The notes: generated by a model from the letters alone, not told the origin. A stretch of 36,849 nt of DNA from Streptococcus oralis (GCF_004127215.1 NZ_QEWJ01000014.1:1-36849); one strand, 5' to 3'. Shown: positions 17,604-25,575, counted from the stretch's first letter. Made by a program: numbers and translations.

Positions 17604-18839
17604 ATGAAAATGTATCATAAAGTGATTGCTCTTGGAGCTGATATTCATTATCTTGATAAGGTAGAAACCGTAATAAAATCCGTTTCGGTTCATAATCATG
17701 AAGTGAAATTTTATGTGTTTAATGACGATTTACCTAGTGAATGGTTTCTTTTAATGAGAAATCGCCTTAAAGTCATTGGTTCTGAGATTGTCAACGTTAA
17801 AAAAACGGCTCACAACCTTCGTGATTTTCGCTTGCCAAATGCAATTCTGTCCTATGCTACTTTCTTTAGGTATTTCATAGCAGATGAAGTACAAGAAGAC
17901 AGAGTCCTCTACTTAGACTCGGATATGATCGTGAATGCAAGATTGGATGAATTGTTCTCCTTAGATTTACAAGGCTATGCCATTGCAGCTGTTCAAGATT
18001 TTGGACAAGATGGTTGGTTGACAACCTTTAATGCAGGTATGTTATTGATTGATGCGAAGAAATGGCGGGAAAATCATTCGACAAAAAGTTTACTAGAGTT
18101 AACTGTCCAACATCATGAGCATGTTTATGGAGATCAAGGCGTTCTCAACATGTATTTTGGTGATCAGTGGCTACATTTGGATAAAGAGTATAACTTTATG
18201 GTTGGTTTGGATCAATTTTTACATTTAACAGGCAACAGTAAATGGTATGAATCCGACTATTATGGAAATTCTGAACCTAAGATTATTCACTATACTTCAG
18301 AGTTTAAACCATGGACTCATTTAACTTTGACTCGTTTTCGTAAATTGTGGTGGTTTTATTATGGTTTGAATTGGAACGATGTATTATTGGAAGCAGATAT
18401 TATCAGACGTTCTTTTAATGAGCTAGTGAGAGCACCGTTATATCATACTTGTATTTTTACAAATAGTGCTGTTTTAGAATCAATAGAGTATCTTTTGTCA
18501 GAACTATCGGAAGTTCATTTTACAATATTAGCGCCAACAAATTTTGCTGATAGTGTAGTTGACATGCAACGATTTTTAAATCTGTCAATTTATCCAAATT
18601 TTAATCCTTTTAATATGAAAGAAGCTTTGGATAATATGGATTTTTATTTGGATATCAATCATGGTGGAGTTGTAGAAACGATTGTAGAAGAAATTGGTAA
18701 TAAACATAAACCAATTTTTGCTTTTGACAATACAAGTCATGAATTGAGAGGAGATAGTCGTATTTTTTCGTCAACTGAACCAGAGAAAATGGTAGAAGCG
18801 ATTCGAAAATTTTTAGGAGAAGCACAGAGTGGGAAATGA
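17604..18839 (+). CDS. Family 8 glycosyltransferase with an extra C-terminal domain
   Basis: A 411-residue cytoplasmic glycosyltransferase. The N-terminal GT-A domain (about 1-265) has the metal- and sugar-nucleotide-binding DxD (LYLDSDMIV, Asp105 and Asp107), FNAGMLLID (142-150), DQGVLN (177-182) and the HYTSEFKPW closing motif (229-237), all typical of GT8. Residues about 280-408 form a second domain (FTNSAVLESIEYLL, LDINHGGVVETIVEE, KPIFAFDNT) resembling the C-terminal half of GT-B enzymes from serine-rich-repeat adhesin glycosylation islands. The ATG at 17604 follows GGAG at 17593-17596. The gene is more AT-rich than its neighbours and stands alone beside a decayed acyltransferase, suggesting transfer. 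Acceptor and sugar are unknown. No terminator was found after it. Confidence 0.85.
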   Translation: MKMYHKVIALGADIHYLDKVETVIKSVSVHNHEVKFYVFNDDLPSEWFLLMRNRLKVIGSEIVNVKKTAHNLRDFRLPNAILSYATFFRYFIADEVQEDRVLYLDSDMIVNARLDELFSLDLQGYAIAAVQDFGQDGWLTTFNAGMLLIDAKKWRENHSTKSLLELTVQHHEHVYGDQGVLNMYFGDQWLHLDKEYNFMVGLDQFLHLTGNSKWYESDYYGNSEPKIIHYTSEFKPWTHLTLTRFRKLWWFYYGLNWNDVLLEADIIRRSFNELVRAPLYHTCIFTNSAVLESIEYLLSELSEVHFTILAPTNFADSVVDMQRFLNLSIYPNFNPFNMKEALDNMDFYLDINHGGVVETIVEEIGNKHKPIFAFDNTSHELRGDSRIFSSTEPEKMVEAIRKFLGEAQSGK

Positions 18840-18969
18840 GTTTAGGTAGCGTTTTAAAATTTATCAGAAAGTTGTGATTTCTATTGAATTATGGCTCTAC
18901 TTTTGGGGTAATAAGGTCATTCATACAATAAAAACTGGTGAACTAATTTCTATTTTATTCACAAACACA
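18840..18969. other. Non-coding gap after the glycosyltransferase
   Basis: AT-rich sequence with no supported gene, hairpin terminator or repeat. The glycine riboswitch promoter begins at 18970. Confidence 0.5.
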
Positions 18970-18998
18970 TTGACAAATCCCCACTTTTCTTGTAGAAT
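18970..18998 (+). promoter_or_regulatory. Promoter of the glycine riboswitch-symporter unit
   Basis: A consensus TTGACA at 18970-18975 and TAGAAT at 18993-18998 with a 17-base spacer. Start is expected near 19005, giving a leader of about 245 bases that contains the aptamer and its terminator. Confidence 0.8.
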
Positions 18999-19059
18999 AA
19001 TAAAAAATTAAATACCAACACCGAATGAAGTTTAATAGAAGTGGAGAAAAGTTTGTTTT

Positions 19060-19190
19060 CCATGACTGTAAATGGACGGAACTCTGGAGAGACCGTAAAG
19101 GCACCGAAGGGGCAAGGCAGGTAACTGCTCAAACTCTCAGGTAAAAGGACAGAGCTAAGATAGACCGCTTTTAGGCATTTATCTAGGCAT
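19060..19190 (+). ncRNA. Glycine riboswitch, single aptamer with a 3' ghost-aptamer stem
   Basis: The conserved core is plain: GGAGAGACCG, GGCACCGAAGGGGCAA and AAACTCTCAGGTAAAAGGAC. P1 forms between CTCTG at 19082-19086 and CAGAG at 19150-19154. A short stem after it (CTAAGATA near 19155-19162 with TATCTAG near 19179-19185) fits the ghost aptamer seen in singlet glycine riboswitches. It precedes an amino acid symporter, as in other streptococci, where glycine lowers symporter expression. The switch mechanism is described with the terminator. Confidence 0.92.
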
Positions 19191-19227
19191 TCCAGAGTAC
19201 ATGTATCTTGCATGTGCTCTTTCTTTT
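19191..19227 (+). terminator. Riboswitch-controlled terminator before the symporter
   Basis: AGAGTACATG at 19194-19203 pairs with CATGTGCTCT at 19211-19220 (10 bp with one G-U, 7-base loop), followed by TTCTTTT. The bases TCCAGAGT at 19191-19198 can instead pair perfectly with ACTCTGGA at 19081-19088, which is the 5' strand of aptamer P1. The two states exclude each other, predicting that glycine binding favours termination. Confidence 0.85.
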
Positions 19228-19251
19228 GGGGTTGAAAGATAGGAGTAGGAC

Positions 19252-20574
19252 ATGTTAGAATTGCTAAAAGCGCTTGATGCTTTCGTTTGGGGACCTCCCC
19301 TCTTACTGTTATTGGTCGGAACGGGTATCTATCTAACCATCCGACTAGGACTTTTACAGCTAGCTCGTCTCCCCAAGGCCTTTCAATTGATTTTTACCAA
19401 GGACAAGGGACATGGAGATGTGTCCAGTTTTGCTGCACTGTGTACAGCCCTTGCAGCTACTGTTGGAACGGGAAATATCATCGGAGTTGCGACAGCTATT
19501 AAGGTTGGTGGGCCAGGTGCTCTCTTTTGGATGTGGATGGCAGCCTTCTTTGGGATGGCAACCAAGTATGCTGAAGGCTTGCTGGCTATCAAATACCGTA
19601 GCAAGGATGCAAATGGAGCTGTAGCTGGAGGACCCATGCACTACATTCTTTTGGGTATGGGAGAAAAGTGGCGTCCCCTTGCAATCTTCTTTGCCCTAGC
19701 TGGTGTGTTGGTGGCTCTTCTAGGGATTGGTACCTTTACCCAAGTCAATTCAATTACAGAATCTATCCAAAATACAGCTCAAATTGATCCAGCTATCACA
19801 GCTCTTATTTTATCTATTTTTGTAGGAATTGCCGTCTTTGGTGGACTCAAATCCATTTCCAAGGTCTCAACAGCAGTTGTTCCTTTTATGGCTATTGTCT
19901 ATATTTTGGGAACTCTTACAGTTATTCTCTTTAATATCGAGAAAATCCCAGACACACTTGCCCTCATCTTTACTTCAGCCTTTAACCCAGTAGCTGCGGT
20001 AGGTGGTTTTGCAGGTGCTAGCATTCGGATGGCTATCCAAAACGGTGTGGCGCGAGGAGTCTTCTCTAACGAATCTGGTCTTGGTTCAGCTCCGATTGCA
20101 GCGGCTGCAGCTAAGACTAATGAGCCTGTCGAGCAAGGCTTGATTTCCATGACAGGAACCTTTATTGATACGTTGATTATCTGTACTCTGACAGGTCTGA
20201 CAATCTTAGTGACAGGGGTTTGGAGCGATGATTTGAATGGTGTTGCTTTGACCCAGTCAGCCTTTTCAACAGTTTTTTCACATTTTGGCCCTACTCTTTT
20301 GACTATTTTCCTTGTTCTCTTTGCCTTTACGACAATTCTCGGTTGGAATTACTATGGAGAACGCTGTTTCGAGTTTCTCTTTGGGGTTCGCTTTATCTGG
20401 CTCTATCGAGTGGTCTTTGTGCTCATGGTCTTGTTGGGAGGTTTTATCGAGTTGGATATGGTCTGGATTATTGCAGATATCGTCAATGCCTTGATGGCTC
20501 TACCAAACTTGATTGCCCTTTTGGTCTTGTCACCAGTCGTTATTGCTGAAACCAAAAAGTATTTTAAACACTAA
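19252..20574 (+). CDS. AGCS-family sodium:alanine/glycine symporter
   Basis: A 440-residue polytopic membrane carrier with about 11 hydrophobic segments. It has the family signatures FAALCTALAATVGTGNIIGVATAI, GGPGALFWMWMAAFFGMATKYAEG, AVAGGPMHYI and GVFSNESGLGSAPIAAAAAKT. AGCS carriers import alanine or glycine with sodium or protons. The glycine riboswitch directly upstream supports glycine as a substrate or regulatory ligand. The ATG at 19252 follows GGAGTAGGA. It is a single-gene unit closed by a strong terminator. Symbols such as agcS or alsT are used for relatives, but the substrate preference cannot be read from the sequence. Confidence 0.93.
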   Translation: MLELLKALDAFVWGPPLLLLLVGTGIYLTIRLGLLQLARLPKAFQLIFTKDKGHGDVSSFAALCTALAATVGTGNIIGVATAIKVGGPGALFWMWMAAFFGMATKYAEGLLAIKYRSKDANGAVAGGPMHYILLGMGEKWRPLAIFFALAGVLVALLGIGTFTQVNSITESIQNTAQIDPAITALILSIFVGIAVFGGLKSISKVSTAVVPFMAIVYILGTLTVILFNIEKIPDTLALIFTSAFNPVAAVGGFAGASIRMAIQNGVARGVFSNESGLGSAPIAAAAAKTNEPVEQGLISMTGTFIDTLIICTLTGLTILVTGVWSDDLNGVALTQSAFSTVFSHFGPTLLTIFLVLFAFTTILGWNYYGERCFEFLFGVRFIWLYRVVFVLMVLLGGFIELDMVWIIADIVNALMALPNLIALLVLSPVVIAETKKYFKH

Positions 20575-20577
20575 CCC

Positions 20578-20603
20578 AATCACACTCTTAGTGTGATTTT
20601 TTT
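20578..20603 (+). terminator. Intrinsic terminator of the symporter gene
   Basis: AATCACACT at 20578-20586 and AGTGTGATT at 20590-20598 form a perfect 9-bp stem with a 3-base loop, followed by a T run to 20603. Confidence 0.93.
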
Positions 20604-20705
20604 CTTTCATAAACATTTCCTATCATGGCAATTGAAAATATATATTATCCAAAGAAGAAATTCTATGATAGACTAAATGACAATAAAATGAAAAGAGGTT
20701 TTATG

Positions 20706-21254
20706 ATGACAACATTTACCATCCACACAGTAGAATCAGCACCAGCAGAAGTGAAAGAAGTTCTTGAAACAGTACAAAAAGATAACAATGGCTATATTCC
20801 TAACCTGATTGGTCTCTTGGCCAATGCTCCTACTGCTCTAGAAGCCTACCGAACTGTCGGAGCCATCAACCGCCGTAATAGCTTAACACCAGTTGAGCGT
20901 GAAGTGGTGCAAATCACAGCTGCAGTAACCAATGGTTGTTCTTTCTGCGTGGCTGGTCATACTGCCTTTTCAATCAAACAAATCCAAATGAATGATGATC
21001 TTCTTCAAGCCCTTCGCAATCGCACTCCAATCGAATCAGATCCTAAGCTAGATACTCTGGCCAAGTTTACTTTGGCAGTCATCAATACCAAAGGACGCGT
21101 AGGGGATGAAGCGCTTAGTGAATTTTTAGAAGCCGGCTATACGCAGCAAAATGCCTTGGATGTGGTTCTCGGTGTCAGCCTAGCCAGCCTTTGCAACTAT
21201 GCTAATAACTTAGCCAATACGCCTATTAACCCAGAATTGCAACCCTATGCCTAG
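20706..21254 (+). CDS. AhpD-like carboxymuconolactone decarboxylase-family protein
   Basis: A 182-residue, all-helical protein of the AhpD/CMD fold. The catalytic-type CxxC is Cys78 and Cys81 in NGCSFCVAGH, with His85 completing the AhpD-like motif. Such proteins act as peroxidase or disulfide reductase partners, so a role in peroxide defence is plausible but inferred. Mitis-group streptococci make much hydrogen peroxide. The start at 20706 is chosen because AAGAGG (20693-20698) lies 7 bases before it; the ATG three bases upstream at 20703 is nearly as good. An in-frame ATG at 20625 has no ribosome site and would add an unrelated charged stretch. A strong terminator follows. Confidence 0.88.
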   Translation: MTTFTIHTVESAPAEVKEVLETVQKDNNGYIPNLIGLLANAPTALEAYRTVGAINRRNSLTPVEREVVQITAAVTNGCSFCVAGHTAFSIKQIQMNDDLLQALRNRTPIESDPKLDTLAKFTLAVINTKGRVGDEALSEFLEAGYTQQNALDVVLGVSLASLCNYANNLANTPINPELQPYA

Positions 21255-21270
21255 TTCGAATCATAAAGAA

Positions 21271-21305
21271 AAAAATGAAGGCTGAGAAACCCAGTCTTCA
21301 TTTTT
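21271..21305 (+). terminator. Intrinsic terminator of the AhpD-like gene
   Basis: A 14-bp stem with one G-U pair forms between 21271-21284 (AAAAATGAAGGCTG) and 21292-21305 (CAGTCTTCATTTTT), with a 7-base loop. The right arm ends in five T residues. Confidence 0.93.
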
Positions 21306-21328
21306 CTATGCTATTTTAAGCGCTTTTA

Positions 21329-21337
21329 TGCTATACT
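21329..21337 (+). promoter_or_regulatory. Extended-10 promoter of the TDT-family gene
   Basis: TGCTATACT at 21329-21337 is a good extended -10. There is no clear -35. GGAGG (21356-21360) precedes the ATG at 21366. Confidence 0.6.
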
Positions 21338-21365
21338 AATAATAATATGATTAATGGAGGTTGCC

Positions 21366-22265
21366 ATGAAAAAACTCCCCTTGGTATTTTCTGGTTGTTT
21401 GTTAGGTTTGGCAGGAGCTGGAAATCTCATTTTAGATACATTGCCGGTTCTGTCACATCTTTTTAGTCTGATAGGTTTGGTTTTGTGGATTTACTTTCTG
21501 ATTCTTCATCTGTTTAATTGGAAGGAAACCAAGCAAGAATTGACCAAACCCTCTCTTTTGTCAGGAATGGCGACCTTTCCCATGGCTGGAATGATTTTAT
21601 CAACTTATGTCTTTCGCTTGTTCCCTCATCTTCCCTTAGTAGCGCAAGGGCTATGGTGGTTTTCATTTCTCTTGGATTTGGTCTTGATTGCTGGTTTCAC
21701 CATCAAGTTTGCTTGTCCGGGTCGGAGGGTTCATGCGACTCCAAGCTGGACGGTGCTTTATGTGGGGATAGCAGTGGCTGCCTTGACCTATCCTCTTGTA
21801 GGTATCATCGAAATCGCCTATGCGACCTTGATTTTTGGTTTTCTCCTAACCTTCTATCTCTATCCGCTTATTTATAGTGATTTAAAGAAACATCCACTCC
21901 CACTAGCCTTACTTGGACAAGAAGGGATCTACTGCGCCCCTTTCTCTCTACTCTTAGCTTCTCTGATTCGAGTTGGAGGAGCCAGCTTACCGACTTGGCT
22001 CTTAATCGTCATGATTTTGGCTTCTCAATCCTTCTTTTTCTTTGTTTTAACTCGCCTGCCCAATATTCTAAAACAAGGCTTTCAACCAGCTTTCTCAGCC
22101 CTCACCTTTCCAACCATTATCACAGCTACCTCTCTCAAGATGGCTCAGGGAATTTTGAAACTTCCATTTCTGGATTATCTGGTGTTGGCTGAAACTGTTA
22201 TTTGCCTCACTATTTTATTCTTCGTATTGGGTGCTTATCTGATTTGGTTACGAAAAAAGGTCTAG
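21366..22265 (+). CDS. TDT-family (TehA/SLAC1-like) membrane transporter
   Basis: A 299-residue protein with about ten transmembrane segments and very few charged residues between them. Relatives of the tellurite-resistance/dicarboxylate transporter fold act as anion channels or carriers; in pneumococcal annotation the equivalent gene was long called a putative exfoliative toxin, which is misleading. Segments PLVFSGCLLGLAGAGNL and the mid-protein FACPGRRVHATPSW agree with the family. The start at 21366 uses GGAGG at 21356; the ATG at 21354 overlaps that site and is rejected. The stop codon lies in the left arm of the terminator shared with serS. The transported ion is unknown. Confidence 0.85.
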   Translation: MKKLPLVFSGCLLGLAGAGNLILDTLPVLSHLFSLIGLVLWIYFLILHLFNWKETKQELTKPSLLSGMATFPMAGMILSTYVFRLFPHLPLVAQGLWWFSFLLDLVLIAGFTIKFACPGRRVHATPSWTVLYVGIAVAALTYPLVGIIEIAYATLIFGFLLTFYLYPLIYSDLKKHPLPLALLGQEGIYCAPFSLLLASLIRVGGASLPTWLLIVMILASQSFFFFVLTRLPNILKQGFQPAFSALTFPTIITATSLKMAQGILKLPFLDYLVLAETVICLTILFFVLGAYLIWLRKKV

Positions 22266-22291
22266 CTATTATTTAGCTAGGCCTTGTTTTT
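22257..22291. terminator. Bidirectional terminator between the TDT gene and serS
   Basis: AAGGTCTAGCT at 22257-22267 pairs with AGCTAGGCCTT at 22275-22285 (11 bp with one G-U). A runs on the left and T runs on the right serve both strands. The TDT stop codon is inside the left arm, and the serS stop begins just after the hairpin. Confidence 0.88.
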
Positions 22292-23565
22292 TATGGTTTG
22301 ATAACTTCAGCTCCACCCATGTAAGGACGAAGTACTTCTGGAATGGTCACAGAACCATCTTCATTTTGATAGTTTTCAAGAATTGCAGCCACTGTACGTC
22401 CAACTGCAAGTCCAGAACCGTTCAAGGTATGAAGAAGTTTAACTTTACCATCGGCTTCATCGCGGTAACGGATTTGGGCACGACGCGCTTGGAAATCTTC
22501 GGTATTTGAACAGCTTGAGATTTCACGATAGGTATTTTGGGCTGGAATCCAAACTTCCAAGTCGTAAGTCTTGGAAGCTGAGAAGCCCATGTCTCCAGTA
22601 GAGAGGGCAACGACACGGTATGGAAGGTTGAGTTTTTGAAGGATGTTTTCAGCGTTGGCTGTCATTTTTTCCAATTCTTCGTAAGATTCTTCTGGTTTGG
22701 CAAATTTGACCATTTCAACCTTGTGGAATTGGTGCAAACGGATCAAGCCACGAGTATCACGACCAGCAGAACCAGCCTCAGAACGGAATGATGGACTCAT
22801 AGCAGTGAAGTAGATTGGCAGGTCTTTTCCGTCAAGTATTTCATCACGGTAGTAGTTAGTTAGAGGTACTTCAGCAGTAGGAATAAGGACATAATTAGTG
22901 TCTTTCAATTCAAAAGTGTCTTCCTTGAATTTTGGATATTGACCAGTACCAAACATAGAATCATGGTTAACTATGTAAGGTGTGATGACTTCTGTGTAGC
23001 CTTCTTTACCATGCTCATCTAGCATAAAGTTGTAGATAGCACGTTCCAGGCGAGCTCCAAGACCTTTATAGAAGAGGAAACGAGCGCCTGTTACCTTACC
23101 ACCGCGTTCCCAGTCAAGGATACCGAGGTCTTCACCCAGATCCCAGTGAGCTTTTGGCTCAAAGTCAAATTCGCGCGGAGTTCCCCAACGACGAACTTCC
23201 ACATTATCGTCTTCATCAGCTCCGACAGGAACGCTGTTAGCTGGGATGTTTGGAAGAGTAGTCGTAAATTCTGTCAACTTAGCATCGATTTCCGCCAATT
23301 CAGCATCCAAGGCTTTGACCTCAGCAGATAGGGTTTGCATAGCAGCAATCTTGTCATCTGCATTTTCCTTGTTGCGTTTGGCTTGGGCAATCTCAGCAGA
23401 AACAGTGTTACGTTCTGCCTTGAGCGTTTCAACCTTGACCAAGATGTCACGACGTTTAGCGTCGATTTCTTTCATCTCATTCAAGACAGCAGCATCTACA
23501 CCACGTGTAGCTAATTTTTCAGCGACAGCATCAAAATCTGTGCGAATACGTTTAATATCTAACAT
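22291..23565 (-). CDS. serS: Seryl-tRNA synthetase
   Basis: A class II synthetase of 424 residues that charges tRNA-Ser. The N-terminal helical arm (about 1-110, coiled coil with [12 protein letters not shown]) binds the long variable arm of tRNA-Ser. Class II motif 2 is [21 protein letters not shown], and motif 3 is [14 protein letters not shown] near the C terminus; [14 protein letters not shown] is also typical. The start at 23565 ([12 protein letters not shown]) follows AAAGGAG. A longer in-frame reading upstream merely translates the T-box leader. It is transcribed on its own behind the T-box, with lysC and manO upstream on the same strand. Confidence 0.97.
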   Translation of the reverse strand: MLDIKRIRTDFDAVAEKLATRGVDAAVLNEMKEIDAKRRDILVKVETLKAERNTVSAEIAQAKRNKENADDKIAAMQTLSAEVKALDAELAEIDAKLTEFTTTLPNIPANSVPVGADEDDNVEVRRWGTPREFDFEPKAHWDLGEDLGILDWERGGKVTGARFLFYKGLGARLERAIYNFMLDEHGKEGYTEVITPYIVNHDSMFGTGQYPKFKEDTFELKDTNYVLIPTAEVPLTNYYRDEILDGKDLPIYFTAMSPSFRSEAGSAGRDTRGLIRLHQFHKVEMVKFAKPEESYEELEKMTANAENILQKLNLPYRVVALSTGDMGFSASKTYDLEVWIPAQNTYREISSCSNTEDFQARRAQIRYRDEADGKVKLLHTLNGSGLAVGRTVAAILENYQNEDGSVTIPEVLRPYMGGAEVIKP

Positions 23566-23586
23566 AAGAACTCCTTTATGAAAAAA

Positions 23587-23757
23587 GCACACCTGACAAA
23601 GCGTTGGAGTGGCAGGGCCACGGTTCCATCCAACTTCACAGGTGTGCACTTGATTGTGTATGTAATTGTTACTAACGGTAGAATTTCACCTATCCCCTCT
23701 ATCTGCTCGCAGCACCCGCAGACTTTCTGAAAGAAGGGAATAACTTACTTATCCGTT
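23587..23757 (-). promoter_or_regulatory. T-box leader of serS (tRNA-Ser sensing)
   Basis: Read on the minus strand, Stem I starts with AACGG pairing with CCGTT, then TTATTCCC with GGGGATAG. The loop GTGAAATTCTA holds a probable specifier TCT (serine) at 23682-23680, followed by A. The T-box TGGAACCG is at 23628-23621. The antiterminator is complete: GTTGGA (23634-23629) with TCCAAC (23608-23603), a 7-base bulge TGGAACC, and GTGGC (23621-23617) with GCCAC (23613-23609). A 9-bp stem GCACACCTG (23647-23639) with CAGGTGTGC (23595-23587) plus six T residues is the terminator. Uncharged tRNA-Ser should raise serS expression. Confidence 0.92.
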
Positions 23758-23763
23758 GCTATG

Positions 23764-23792
23764 ATTATACTAAAGTTTCTACTTTTTTGCAA
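23764..23792 (-). promoter_or_regulatory. Promoter of the serS T-box transcript
   Basis: On the minus strand, TTGCAA at 23792-23787 and TATAAT at 23769-23764 are separated by 17 bases. The -35 overlaps the last codons of the manO-like gene. Start is expected near 23757, exactly where Stem I of the T-box begins. Confidence 0.8.
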
Positions 23793-24150
23793 ATAGATTT
23801 TTAAGTTTTTGTCCAATGGTCTGGAGTAGAGTCGGAAGTTTCACAACTTTGTCATTGCCAAGTTTTTCCCGAGCGATTTTGAGGATAGCTCCAGAGTCTT
23901 TTGAAGCAAAGAGGAATTTTCCTTGATCAGTGAAGACTTCAAAGTGACGGCTAATCTTGCGACCACTTACGTTGGCTCCGATTTGCTGAATGCTAGACCA
24001 GGGGATCTGGATATATTGTTCGACATTGACATCAGGATAAAACTCTAAGGCTTGATCCCCAACTAGAAATTTTCCAACTTTTCCAGAGATAGAGAGGTAA
24101 GATGTTCCAGTGGTTTGGAGGTCAATGACTTTATTGAGAGATTGGGCCAT
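23779..24150 (-). CDS. manO: DUF956/ManO-like protein
   Basis: A 123-residue soluble protein with the sequence character of the DUF956 (ManO) family: a small beta-rich domain (LSISGKVGKFLVGDQALEFYPD, IQIPWSSIQQIGANVSGRKISRHFEVFTDQGKF) and a basic C-terminal tail. ManO is often encoded next to mannose PTS operons and has been suggested to affect their regulation, but here no PTS gene is near. It begins 2 bases after lysC and is surely co-transcribed with it. The serS promoter lies in its 3' end. Function in this setting is unknown. Confidence 0.75.
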   Translation of the reverse strand: MAQSLNKVIDLQTTGTSYLSISGKVGKFLVGDQALEFYPDVNVEQYIQIPWSSIQQIGANVSGRKISRHFEVFTDQGKFLFASKDSGAILKIAREKLGNDKVVKLPTLLQTIGQKLKNLFAKK

Positions 24151-24152
24151 GA

Positions 24153-25517
24153 TTAGTCTTCCTTACTTTCTCCAAAAAAGGCATTGTAGAGAGCTTTAAT
24201 AGCGGCCTTCTCTTGCTCTTTATTGACAACAAACATGATGGAAACTTCACTTGAACCTTGGGACATCATCTGGATGTTGATTTTGTTTTCAGATAGAGCA
24301 CGTGTTGCAGTAGCAGTTACTCCGATATGACTCTTCATCTTTTCGCCAACAATCATAATGATAGAAAGATCGTGTTCGATTTCAGCATGGTCTACCTCAG
24401 CCTTTTGAACTAACTGACGTAGAATTTCTTCTTCCTTGATAGGAGTCAATTCACGAGAACGGAGAATGATCGAAAGATCATCGATACCTGTAGGCATATG
24501 TTCCCAACCGATATTGAGATCCTCAAGGATTTGTAGAACCTTGCGACCAAACCCAACTTCTCGGTTCATGAGGTATTTTGACATGTTGATGCTGACGAAT
24601 CCTGAGTCACCAGCAATCCCTACTACTGGGAATTTATCATTACTGTGTTCCAAAACAATGCGCGTTCCTGGGTGGTCAGGATTGTTGGTATTCTTGATAA
24701 CCAGAGGGATTTTTCCACGATAGGCAGGTAGAAGAGCTTCGTCATGAAGGACTGAGAATCCTGCATAGGCCAACTCACGCATTTCGCGGTAGGTCAACTC
24801 TGGGATAGAGTGGGGTTGGTGAATGATACCAGGGTGGGCGGCAAAAATCCCATCCACGTCGGTAAAGTTTTCATAGAGGTCAGCCTTGACACCTGCAGCA
24901 ATGATAGAACCCGTAATGTCTGATCCTCCTCGTGAGAAGGTACAGATTTGATTTTCCTTAGTCACACCAAAGAAACCTGGGATGACAAGGACTTCGTTGC
25001 TATCAGCCAAGCCTTCAATCTTGTCATAACTAGATGGAATGATACGTGCGTTTCCTGGTTCACTTGTGACAACAATTCCAGCTTCTCTTGGGTGAACATA
25101 GCGTGCATCGATACCGTTTTGGTTAAAGTAGGCTGCAATCAATTTGGCATTGTTGTTTTCTCCAGCCGCTAGGAAGGTGTCATAGAGAAAGTCATTTTCC
25201 TCAATAGGAAGAGTCGCTAAGGCACGGATGCTTTTAGAAATTTTTTCTAAAACAGTTGGTTTTAAGCCTAGTTCGCTCACCATAGCCGCATAGCGGTCGA
25301 TAATCCAGCTTTGACTAACGCTGATATCATTTCCCGCTACATAGTCACGATAGTATTTAATCAAGGCATCAGTTACCTTGGTATCCTCAGCATTGCGTTT
25401 ACCCGGTGCGGAAACGACTACAAAACGGCGTTCTTTATCACTTTTGACGATGTTTAAAACTTTTTCTAACTGACCAGCAGAGGCAAGAGAGCTTCCACCA
25501 AATTTTACAACCTTCAT
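24153..25517 (-). CDS. lysC: Aspartate kinase
   Basis: A 454-residue enzyme that phosphorylates aspartate, the first step toward lysine, methionine, threonine and diaminopimelate or lysine for peptidoglycan. The amino acid kinase domain begins KFGGSSLA (5-12) and includes the GRGGSD-like FSRGGSDITGS near 195, DGIFAAHP and the aspartate-site region. Two ACT-type regulatory domains (about 300-454) hold SINMSKYLMNREVGFGRKVLQILEDLNI and IMIVGEKMKSHIGVTATATRALSE. Feedback inhibition by an end-product amino acid is likely from the family, but which one is not visible. It has its own promoter and a GAGGAG ribosome site, and it leads the manO-like gene by 2 bases. Confidence 0.95.
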   Translation of the reverse strand: MKVVKFGGSSLASAGQLEKVLNIVKSDKERRFVVVSAPGKRNAEDTKVTDALIKYYRDYVAGNDISVSQSWIIDRYAAMVSELGLKPTVLEKISKSIRALATLPIEENDFLYDTFLAAGENNNAKLIAAYFNQNGIDARYVHPREAGIVVTSEPGNARIIPSSYDKIEGLADSNEVLVIPGFFGVTKENQICTFSRGGSDITGSIIAAGVKADLYENFTDVDGIFAAHPGIIHQPHSIPELTYREMRELAYAGFSVLHDEALLPAYRGKIPLVIKNTNNPDHPGTRIVLEHSNDKFPVVGIAGDSGFVSINMSKYLMNREVGFGRKVLQILEDLNIGWEHMPTGIDDLSIILRSRELTPIKEEEILRQLVQKAEVDHAEIEHDLSIIMIVGEKMKSHIGVTATATRALSENKINIQMMSQGSSEVSIMFVVNKEQEKAAIKALYNAFFGESKED

Positions 25518-25546
25518 AAGGACTCCTCAAGTAAGTATTTTATACG

Positions 25547-25575
25547 ATTATAGCAGAAAGAGGGGCATTTTTCAA
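25547..25575 (-). promoter_or_regulatory. Promoter of lysC-manO
   Basis: On the minus strand TTGAAA at 25575-25570 and TATAAT at 25552-25547 are spaced 17 bases, with the extended-10 TGC before the -10. The start is near 25540, about 22 bases before the ATG. Confidence 0.85.

Noticed and set aside
20625-20705. 27-codon upstream extension of the AhpD-like protein
   Set aside because: There is no ribosome site before the ATG at 20625, and the extra residues are lysine-rich and unlike the family; AAGAGG sits correctly before 20706.
21311-21337. Possible CiaR-type direct repeat near TTTAAGCGCTT
   Set aside because: The second half-site does not match TTTAAG; it is better explained by the extended -10 next to it.
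23566-23649. N-terminal extension of serS (28 codons)
   Set aside because: These codons are the T-box antiterminator and terminator read as protein; the family starts at MLDIKRIR with a good ribosome site.
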